The notes under the pieces are model-generated. The model had not been told where the DNA came from. It searched no databases and saw only the letters and a list, made by a program, of their open reading frames with translations. The position numbers and the translations under genes were made by a program. A stretch of 64,000 bases of DNA from Lutraria lutraria (taxonomy: Eukaryota > Mollusca > Bivalvia > Venerida > Mactridae): contig OZ026835.1 in assembly GCA_964023205.1 (NCBI GenBank), forward strand, positions 38,723,083 to 38,787,082, in the 5' to 3' direction. Numbering within the stretch: the stretch's first letter is position 1; every line of letters starts with the position of its first letter. Shown here one piece after another: positions 22,901 through 34,900 of the stretch.

Positions 22901-25900
22901 TCTTAGGTAAAAATCTTGTAAAAGCTCTAAATGTCATGGTCTAAATTGGATCTTTGCCAAACCTTGTCAGATTGTTTGTCTTAATGATATGTTAGACAAA
23001 TTCGAACATAGGTCGTCTGGGGTCAAAAACTAGGTCACCGGTTCAAAACAATGTTTTAATGAGTGAATAGTGATTGTCATGTGAGCGATATAGGGCCATC
23101 TTGGCCCTCTTGTTTCATAAAGGATATTGACTGAATATTTTATTCAATCCTCCATTATGGAGAGTATAACATATTTACATGATATGAGTAATACACATAT
23201 ATTGACAATCATGAGTATTTGACAAATAAATAAATTTATGTACACATGGTAATATCATACCCTACATCAATCAAATAGAATAAACCCTAAATATTAACAA
23301 ATTCACCATAATCTGCTATGATACAACCACATTGAACTTCAAATAGCAGTTCAGGTATTATGCCACACAGTAGCTTATCTAGGTTAAACATCACAGAGAA
23401 ATGCCTGCATGATTTACTTACCGATCAACTATAAAATAGATTCAGTCATTACCATTAGCCAATCATATGGCCAGGATTAGCCAAACTAGTAATAGACACT
23501 ACACTATGTACTCACTAACAGTTATATAAACTAAAACTCATAAGTATAATTCGTCTAGAAAAATCTAAACAATCCTCTTTCTCGGATTACTACAATATTT
23601 ACTACCAGCACACACATTTCAAGGCAGGATGACGTAATAATTTACGTGTTTTACACTATATGCTCATTGAGTCTGGTTCTTAGCTTCTATTGTAAACTTA
23701 TAGAAGATGAACGATACAGTGATAACTGTGAGCCAACTAGATATTTAACAAGAAAAACTAGACGAATTACGGGAAGCAAATTGGTTTATGTTTTTTGTAT
23801 GAAGTTGCTTTTTCATAAAGGGTATTGATTGTACATTTTATTCAATCCTCCATTATGGAGAGTATAAAATATTTATATGATATAGGTAATACACATTATA
23901 ATGACAATCATGAATATTTGAAAGATGTATATAGTTCACAAGCACATGGTAATATCATACCCTACATCAATCAAATAGAATGAACCCTAAATGTTAACGA
24001 ATTCACCATAAATCTTAGCACTATAATACAACCACATTGAACTTCAAAGAGCCAAACAACAACTTATCTAGGCAATGCCTCCGTGATCTACTTACCTGTC
24101 AACTATTAATAGATTCAGTAATCACCACTAGCCAATCAAATGGCCAGGATTAGCCAAACTAGTAATATACACTACACTATATACTCACAAACAGCTATAA
24201 TAAACTAATACTCATAAGTTAAATTCGTCTAGAAAAAGGGGTTAAAATCGATTAATTCAATGCTTATAACGTGTAACTTGTCATCACGTATGAGATATTA
24301 CATTCTGCATAAGTTGAGTGTACAAAGGGGCAGGTAATGTAGACTACATAATATCATGCTAATTGCTGAACTACCTTTGGTGATCAGATGGGAAACATAA
24401 ATCAAAGTACACCTGGTTGTGCCGTCCTTGACATGGTGTGTTTGCGTATTGTATTTATAGTCGATTCATTAACACTGTGTGCTGATGAGCACATTGCCCA
24501 CATGTATATATAAAATAAACATTGTAAATATATCAAGTGATATTCTAGCACTTGCATAAATACATTTCAGAATGTACTCCAACAAGCCTAAATATAACTG
24601 TGTTCATAGAAGATACAACTCGACCAAAATTTAACCCTTTCGATTTAACCTGCACAAACTGGAACTCTTTAGAAGTATGTCTCGAGCTGGAATCGGACTA
24701 CTTTTCGGTCCCAAAAACCGGTTACAAGGACGCTCATACCATTAGAACAAACACAACGGTTAAAGCAGGCTCATATGAGGTTTGGTGTGTTTAGCTTTCG
24801 TTTCAAACTGTTTTGCTGTAAAATGAAAGTTTCGTCATGTCATGTATAACATGCTTGAATGTTGGCTTTTTGTTTGTTAAAATTTCTTTTAAATATTTTG
24901 TTACACTTGACATGTCTATGATTCTGACCTTGCCCTGTCGCCGCGGGCCTAAACTTCCATGAAAATATCGATTTGTCCTCCACATGTGGAGAAGTGGCCG
25001 GTTTCTAGCGGAAGGGTAAGTTAGAACTTATTAGAATACTGTCCAGGAAACTGGTTTAAAAATGCACCGGCTGTGTAATACAACTGAAAAAGCTGAAAAT
25101 GGCGTTAAACCCAAATATATGAATACAATACTCTGAATTTAATGTGAAATTTTCAGATAGCCCTGACGGTTTCCAGGACATGTTCGAAGTCTGAATTTCC
25201 GTTAAATATAATTCCGATTACAATTTCCGTAATAAAACACGACCCTAGGATCTACATTTTACCACCCAAAGTTGAAGTTGAAACATATGAGAATGCATTA
25301 GTAGGAGAAGAGTTGGCTGTTTTCACCGTTCACAGCGAACAATCTGACAACATCACTCTTCACTATGATGGTATATATGTGTCTTTTGTACTTACATTTT
25401 TTGACATAATTGACAGACATTTACGTAGTGTTTAAAGTATTTGTATGGTAAAGATATGAAAGCTTTAATATCATAGATGACTGAATATCATCCCAAAGCC
25501 CACATATGTTAGGCTCAGTGATGGCCCCGGGGTTATAAACCTAAAGTTCGGTCTCAAAGCCGAAATCTCAATTCCATTCTTAAAGTATGGTTGAAAAGAT
25601 AGAGCAAGTTAATGGTTAAATACATATTCAGATCAAGAGAAGTGATACATGTTTCTCTTTGACAATATCAATGTTACCATATAGACGTTGCATTATGTTC
25701 TAGATCTCCGTACATGAATAAGGGTATGTGTGCTTGATAGCTTCTGTGAATAAATGTATGTAAATAATCTTACCATCATGACAACACCAGTTTAAAATGT
25801 ACAACAATTTCTTTTCTTAGATATTCCGGATGAATTCACATTCTCTTCCATACAGGACGGCAAATTTACATTAAGTATAAAATCAAGATTGGACATTGAT

Positions 25901-28900
25901 TCTCTGCGGTATTCAATTTTTTCTAAAATATTTAAGATAACCTTGTTTTTTTTATATTTCCGTTTAAAGAAAAAGAAAAACTGAGTATTTTTTATATTTC
26001 TATTGACTTGTTTCAACAGGTACGTACTTACCTTAGTTAGATTATGACATAAAACATGCATGTGTTTACGTCACATTCATCATGCTATCATTTTCTTAAA
26101 TAACATAAGCTATATCATTTATCTAAGGTAAATGGCAGTGTTGTTTAGCGAGAGGTCTTCGGTTTGTAACTGAGTACCGGGAAACTCAACCGTTGATCGT
26201 ATTTAAATACATTTTGTACATATTAAAAACTTTTTCATAAACGTATTTAAACATGCTACAAACCAACTACTTGTATCATATAACACCAATTTTTATAATT
26301 CTATTTTTTAATCTAGCTTTCGTGAAATTTGTGGATGTGCTCAACCAAAAATGTCAAAATGTAACTACAGCGTGGAATGTGGTTTAACAGAGGTCGTATT
26401 TGGTTTCAATATAACGGTACATGTCTTAGTTGTTCGTATTTAACAACATTGTTTTCAAAATATTCCAAATTAAGCTGTGTAAGACAACACATCTTAGAGA
26501 TCACATTTCTAACACCTGTCATAAAATTTGTTTGTTAAGAACGTTGTCTTGTGAACACATGCATCGAAGTCAAGGACACAAACATGAAGTGAATGTTAAT
26601 CATGCCAACTTTTTAAAAATTTTAATCGTTATGAATATGGTCTTAAAATGCTGTATTATGAGAATAAGGTTACTTGGTATGTACCACCTAGCCAAAGAAA
26701 AAGCATTAAAATGTTAGCTAAGAGTATGGAAACAACTGACCCGGTCATCAGGAAGTTTCCCAAAATTGAACAAAAATCCTAACTGTTGCACTAATTCTTT
26801 CATAAAGATTACACTAATCTAAGGTCCATGGCATTCTTTTTTTGCAGAACAAATGTCGACTAATCTATGAATTATTTTCTTATAATCAATTCGCAAGTTG
26901 GAGTTACTTATGAGTTACCTGCCCTTCAATTTGTTTTTGGCTAATTTTTGGTCATTTCAAGGACAGATAACTTATACATAGATCTCAAATACCACTTTCA
27001 CTTTGGTTTACGATTTTTTTGTATTCTTGGTCAAAATTTCATGCTATTCAATTAAATATTTTGTAACATTTTAAGAGACTAAACATTCTTCAAATAGGTC
27101 ATCTATAAAGAAATTTGGCATAGGTTAAGCTAAAGAAGAAAAGAAAATACAAAACCACTCGCTGCCAATTTTTGGAATTTAGGACAATGCCATGAAAAGA
27201 AGTAGGCTACATAAAAAGGAAAATGAATAAGGCCTCGATTATCTTTACTGTGAATTATCTGTCTTTGATAAGGGCAGATAACTCATAAACGATTTCGTTT
27301 ATTTTCGCTTAAAATGTTTCTGTTACTTTAGCAAATGTCGGTAGATTTAAATAATGAGTCATAGGGTTTCAAAGTATTGAAAAATACCCAAGTCAATAAA
27401 CTGGAGGGCGACACTCGTTATGAAAAAGTCAATATACGATATCAGGACGACCCTCGTATGTATGCCTTTAATTAGCGTAATTGTAACTTCTATTAAGGTG
27501 AGTACCAGAAATATATCCAACAGTACTTCAATCAGAGTGCATGTGATTGACGTCAACGAACACAAACAAAGTTGTGCTGATACGACAAAGTCAATACCGA
27601 GATCTCATTACGAAGGTCAAGCCGTTCTTAACTTGAACGATTCATGTAGTGATGAAGATTTTACAAAACTGCATACATTCTCCATTGAGGCAGCATCTTG
27701 TAAAGGTATACATGCTCTCATAAAATTTGATGCAACCTAAACAAGTAAAAATACATGTATTCTGTATTCTTTTTCTTCAAAGAAATTCAAAAATGAATTA
27801 ATAGATAATTTAAACAATGTGTTCACTTCTTTGTTATATGCCGAGACTATACTTTATATTTACTAGGTGAATACGAATATGCCATTGAATCTGAAGATGT
27901 ATGTGTCCGTTGTAATGTCCGACCCGGTCATCCCTTTAACATACAGCATGAAAATAACATACAAAAAAGACATCACTTGCGTCCACTGGAGAGCATTTCA
28001 TGACCTACATTTTACTGTAAAACGAATGTTAATGGCGACGATTGTGAAATGACATTCCCGCCACCGCCAAGCATTTCAGCGAGACTTAAAGTGTACACAA
28101 CTTAATAATAGCACATTCTATTTATATTTTTTTTGCAAAATTATCATTGTCTTGTATTCAAATGTATTCCTCATCATTGATTCAGATTTCACCGAGATGT
28201 CGTCCAATGGGTTGATGTTTGCATACGGAACAGGGCCAATAAACACACATACCTGTCAGTATATCGTCGCCGTCTTCGACGAAGCATTTAGCATTAATGT
28301 TTCGGTTACCTTTGTATGTACGTACAAAAGCATGTATAACTCTTCTTGTAGCTTAATAGTACTGGTCTGAAGTGTTAAATACTGTATAAAAGGGAGATAA
28401 TTAGGGATATTTATACTATACAATAAATAAATACAAACAGGTGCAAGATTTAGTTTACTTGCACAATACAATCTTTTTGTTAAAATGAAGCAAACATTGT
28501 AACATATACGGAAGAATAAGAAAGGTACTTTCAGCTGGGAACAATGTATTGATCCAAGTTTTGAGAAAATGATTGGAAAACAAACATACAAAATACTGTT
28601 TCGTTCGGCGTGTGGGTCCCAAATACCGTCCCCTTTAAATATGTCTGTAAGTGCTCTGAAGACACTGCAATTATGAAGGAAAGGGACGCATCTTAAGAAA
28701 ATGACTTTACAAACAGGAAATTTTCAAACTGACCGCAAAAGTTTTTCTCAAATTCATTCTCTAACCCCAACCTCTTATACGTCTCATAATTTTCTTCTCG
28801 ATTATTGGTATTGATTGCTTTTCTGGCAACCATTTTTTATAGACCAACTCATAGAAATGTTTATATCTTTGAAGATAAAACATACTTGTACATCTCACAC

Positions 28901-31900
28901 TGTATGTTTGTTGGTTTGGTTTGATATGATGATGATATACGTTTTTCCGTCGTTGTTGAAATGCCGTGTTGTCTATTAGCTTGTGCTATGATCTCAAAAT
29001 TCATTTGACGATCCCTTGTATTTCAATCCATTGAAACGAATGATCAAAGAAAAGTTATATGTACTTTGCTATTTCAACACATATATTTACAGTTTTGGAA
29101 TGCCCTGCAGTTGTCGGTAGCATGGATGAAAATTGGGAAATTGGTTTTCCTGGACAATTCATGAACATGTCATGCCCACAGGGATACTCTGGTATCAAAG
29201 TTATGATTTTAATAGTGTAGTTTGTATTTCAACATGTGGTACTGGTAAAAAGAATAACTGTAATAAATCGCAAATACTGCACATATTGCTGTAACATTTC
29301 GATGTATTAGAGTTGTGTTGTGATGACGTGACCATAATGAACCAAAGCAGAGACTGAAATGGGATTTGTTGAGAAATGTCTCACAAATAATTTTTATACG
29401 TTCATGTATCTTTTATGTAATGGCTTGTTAAGTTTTTGCCCTCTGTTCTCAGCAAAATAAGAGCATTCTGTCCTTGTTGTTTACAAATCATGGATATGTA
29501 GCAAACGTTAATAATTGAGGAAAAAAATTCTCGGAGGAGTGTCTAATTAAGAAAAGAGCATAGCATAAGTATGAGTGTCTTTATTCGTTTCATTTTTTTC
29601 CGACCAATGTAAACATTTATTCTCACGGTAGTGTGCGATGTAAAAATCAATTTAAAAAGCGAGTGTTCAAGAAAGAAATATCCGTTGTCTACGAACTTTT
29701 CGGACAACCCTCGTACAATGATACATTGCTAAAAGCTTACATCAGATAATGTTGCAGCGCTTGTTATAACTATAGATAACACCTGGACTGAAGATGTCTG
29801 TTTACAAATGCTGTGATACTGTTTAATATTTATATCCATTCCAGGTTCTATATCTCGCTATTGTAATCGTGATGGTGTATATGAAGAACCTTACTACAAT
29901 TGTACATCTACTACTTTATATAACCTACTTATCAGTGTAAGTATTCAAAGCATATGCTAAAATACGATTTAATCATATATTAAAGGTATTTAACAATACT
30001 TAAGGTCTGTGCCACTGTAACACCATAGATGGCGTTGATTACAATCACACTAACTTTTGAACATTATGATTCCAGTGATTGAGGAACGAATGTTAAACAC
30101 TTAATATGGTTGAAAAGCACGTTTTTTTTAAAATCAATATTACCTACGTATGATTCAAACCATTGTGTTGTAGGTTACTAAGAATATAACGAATGCTAAA
30201 GAAACTTTAGACATACTGTCAGAAGCTACATCAACAACAAAAGAGGGGAACAATTCTTTGCGCGTCGGTGACATTAACGCAGTGAATGAAATAATGTCGA
30301 AGATCACTGACGTCATCAATACGTCAACTACTGACCTAGATGACTTAATCAAGGTAAGTTTATGAGCAAGTACACAATATAATCCACTTTCGTATAAATA
30401 TGTTTTTATAAATCTGGATAGACTCGATCTAAAGTTACCGTTTGACTGAATACGGCCTGCTATGTCGATTGTCTTAGAAATCGCGTTGATAAGTAAGATA
30501 ATTTGGAGATGGTCTTTTGTTCTATAGCGCTTTGACATTGTCTCTGAGAGGCTCATTAAAGTTCTTGTTTGTTGTCAGTAGCATTAAGGCCGCAGGTGTC
30601 ATGAGACTTCGCCATTGTTTTGAAACATATCATCATTATAATATCTCAACAAATTTAGAGACTTCAGTGTAAGAATTAACTTAACAAATCTTCAATCTAA
30701 CTAAAAGTCTTCGTAGTGACGAAAATGATGAATTATGACAAGCATGGCTTACAATGATAAAACAACGCGAGAATATTTTAAACTGATTTCCATTTTCTAG
30801 TAACTAGATTATCATCGTTTACAGAAATTCTTGGAAGTTGGTAGTAATATACTTAGTGAAGATACAGCATCCACATGGCAGACTTCTGTTCATCAGGTTT
30901 GTTAATGTGTTTCTTCTATTGTTCTGTACTTCGTGTTGTTGTGTTGTTCTGTGGTAAGCCATGTATTCATTATTTGTAAGAAAAGGTGTTTGAATCTGTG
31001 GTCTGATGTTGAAGGTTGCTTTAACAGTTACTATCATTATTTGATGATCAGCCTCTCTTTCTTTTCATATTTTATTACAAAACATTGTTCACAAAATACT
31101 TGGGACCTTTTTGTGCGTAACCAACATCGATCCATATAAATGTATGAGCCCAAATAGAATTGTTCAGCTCGAACAATTTATATATTTATCTTCTCATCTT
31201 GCAGAATAAAAAAGGGGCAGAATCCGTACTTGAAAATATTGATAAATTTGCTGAAAAGATTTCGACCATGCATTTAAAAGAAGACATCGAGATCCCTAAA
31301 CCCAATTTATGTGAGTTCATTATACCAATCAGTTACTCAAGTGCGTGACAATTTTATTCAGGAATATTGATTTACACTGACCAACCTTAATACGCTGACA
31401 GGTTGAGTTCTGTGATATACAGCAATAACTTTCATGATAATTGTTTAGAAATAGGCCTACCTGCATACACTTGTGTTGTTCAGATTTAATACGACATATT
31501 TGCGCCTTGTAGTCGCTTTACTATTGACCGTTCCATGTCAGTATCCCCAAAATAATTTTGCAGTGTGGTAAGGTCGGAGATTTGCATGGCTTTTTTGCGT
31601 AACATATCCGGGAAATCCGTGTTTGCATTTTTATACAGATACATGTGAATTTGAAATTTCATAGTTCAATGGAGTTTTTTTTGTAGAAATTCCTATAAAA
31701 TGTAGTTATTTACTTTTGCGGGTGTTCAAAACCTATCGCGTGGAGTAATAATACAAAATTATAAAATAGTAAAAACAATAAAGGAGTGTAGTGGAACACA
31801 TTTCAAAGACAACGGGTGTTTTTCTCAATTTATAATTTCCAACTAGTTTTGAATGACATCAGCCTACAAAATGTATAACAGGTGTTGTACTCAGGCGCCA

Positions 31901-34900
31901 TTATTTAGTTTCCTTGATCTATTGTTCTGATGGAGCTCGGTGTCTATGTTGAGGATATTTCTGAAGGTAGAATGTTTGCCTTTATGGAAGGGTCATCACG
32001 GCTATGGACTGCTTCAAAATGTTCTTTCCAGCGTTTGAGCTTTTCATCATTACTGTTAATGATTTTCCCTGTGTCAGTGGGTGTAAATCCTACTGTCAGT
32101 GTTTTTTTGTGTTATACTATATAGTGTGCCCATATCCTGTCTTAATGCTGCGGTTTCTGTAGTGACCGCCAGATCATCAGTTAACTGTTTCTTGTCCTTC
32201 TTGACATGCATCTTTGTCCAGCATTTCAGTTGTTGTTTCCGTTGCCCTGACATTGCTTGTACGGGCTTCTTCTTAACTTCTTTCCTCCATTTCTTTAATT
32301 TGAGTCATTTTTATTTTCTATTCATGGTTATAGATTTTAAGGTTGGTAAAGGATCGAACTGTCAAAACAATCTTGAGTTTCCCGACAGGAGGTCTGTGAA
32401 GTCTTTGGTACCAGACTGGGCAGAGAAAACTCCGGATATCATAGAAAAACCTTGCAGCAACGGTAAGAATTATGTTAATACTGTCAAGTAATGGCAGATG
32501 TTTATAGAATGCCAACCAAAAACTAGAGTTATAATTATAGCAAAACAGCATCAAAACTTAGTCACTAAATATATCAAGTATATGGCATTATCATTTATTA
32601 TTCATGGATTTTGTACGAGTGACTTAGTACTAACTTTATTATTCGAAAATAATTGTCAATTTCTCAACATAGATAGTCAGCTGTGGGGGAACAATGGCCG
32701 TAAACGCAATATATTCATCCAAAATAAAACAATGACCTGTAAACATGTAAACAGCAAATAAAGCTAATTATGCGTAGTAAAACCTTTTTGTTAGACCTAC
32801 TGTCTTATTCATCAAGTTGAGTGTTTCCACAATATCATTTTATGCTATAGCTTTGTACTCAGGCTCAAGTTTCGTTATTACAGATATGGACAATATGTCA
32901 TACAGTGCTGTTATGTACAGAAATCTATCAAAACTTATGAGTTTAGATTCTATTAACAAAAGGTTTGTTTCTTTTCATATGTGTATAATATCATATTAAT
33001 TCATAGATGCGCAATCTGGTTTTAGAAAAGTCTCCTCACGTAAGTGATCTGTTTTGAACAAATACATGGATAATTAGTCATGTTTAAATGATACATTGTC
33101 CGTCTGTTTCCTATCGTAAGTTTATATTTTTAATTTTAGAACAATCTGCCCTGCATCATGCATACGTTTGGTCCATTAAACCGCAATTATCCATATTGTT
33201 GACGAAACCGTGCATCATGTCCTTGAAATCGAATTGTTTAATAAAAAAATATTTATTTAAATTCCAGCGAAGCCGTTCAGATAAATGCACCAATCTTATC
33301 GTTTTCCTTGTATCCGAACCAAAGCAGAACATTGGAGAAACCTATTGCAGTTACATTTGGATTGTACGACGTAAGTTAATATTATAATACATGTCAAGCT
33401 ATATTGAACCAATTACAAAGTTCACAGTTTTTGCAGCCTTAAAACAGATAAAAATCCCGATTAAGTCTTGCATTTGCACAAAAAAATGGAGATATTTCCC
33501 ACCCTTTATTTGTTTATTTTCGAGAAAAAGGCAACACATCATTGATCAACGTTAAATTTAGGCGCTACTAATAAGTTTCAAGTACAGTTCTGAGTAAAAA
33601 ACAAAGGTTGTATGCTAAGTTCTGCACCAATTTGATACTGATTTTGTCTTCGATGTAACAAAAGTTTATCTATGTGGTAACATTTATTAGTCGTTACACT
33701 AAGGACCGTGACAAAGACCTCGATGCCGACTACATCAACATTTCGTGATCTACTTCATACTTTTTGTGTAAATGCATATTATCTCCGAGCATGAATTATT
33801 GGCTACAACATATAATCAAAGTATGCTTTCTGATACATAATAAACTGCATTATCTCAAAGACTTAGAAAAAAGTACGACTAGAGCATACATGCCTTTATT
33901 TTCCATTGATTCAAAACTGTTCAAATCACAAACATCCATCATAGTTGACATGGGCAGGGAGTACAACTCTTTAAAAAGAAGACAAGGGTTTTTGTATTAC
34001 CCAGTTCCTGATCACATACCAGGTGTCTGTAAGACGTTCTGTTACCTACGACACAGAAGTGTGGGACATGGAGAAAATATACTTTTTTAACAGTATACAA
34101 TTAACTTTTATCTTTTAGAAAAGTCTCGGAGATCCAAACTGTTCATATTGGTCCGTGAGTATGAGGTGAGACTTTAAGTGTACTAAATTACCTTCATTCT
34201 TTTTAATCTATTTAGAATAGAAAAACATCAATATAATTGTCGTGATACGATTAGTTACCATAAAACCGATAAAAATAAACAATCCCAACCTTTTCCTGAT
34301 ACTGAATACAAAAATAATATTCCAGTATAAACCAATAAACAGTAACTTTTATTTTACAAATAAATATTCTCAAACATCCTTTTCGTATATTGTCTGTGTA
34401 TTGTGTATGTTATATCGCTTCAATTGTGTATTTCGTTACAAGAACCTGGTCAACTGAGGGATGTTGGATGGAGTCTCACAATACAGAGGAGAACACAGTC
34501 ACGTGTAAATGTAATCATCTTACAAACTTTGCCATTCTGATGAGTCCTTCATACAGAGCTGTAAGTTGAATTAAGTATGAACTATTTTCCAGTTTAACTA
34601 AAATAATTTTCTTCGTATTCTATTTCATAGTACTACTATATCGTTTATCCTTACACTTTGGTTAAACTCATTTAATGTATAGCAGAAATGTGATTGTTGT
34701 TCTAAAGAACTCGTGGTGATCACTTCACTTGTTTCAGATTGGAGCACACCATGAAGCATTAAGCATGATAACTATAATAGGATGTATACTTTCCATGATT
34801 TGTCTATGCTTCACTATCATCATGTATGCCCTATTCTGGCAGTAAGTATGGTTTATTGTTCATCTATTTATTTGGGTCTAACTCCGTTTGCTTAACAAAT

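Noticed and set aside
24780..24794. Read-through of exon 2 to a stop as a short secreted protein
   Set aside because: Copy B reads through to a quite different and much longer tail, so the extension is not conserved; splicing at GTTTGG is the better model.
30155..30556. 133-codon minus frame
   Set aside because: Antisense shadow of exon 10 of the receptor; the equivalent appears at 59531-59806 in copy B.
33764..34090. 108-codon plus frame in intron 15 of copy A
   Set aside because: No homologue is visible, and the receptor reading frame joins exon 15 to exon 16 directly in phase.
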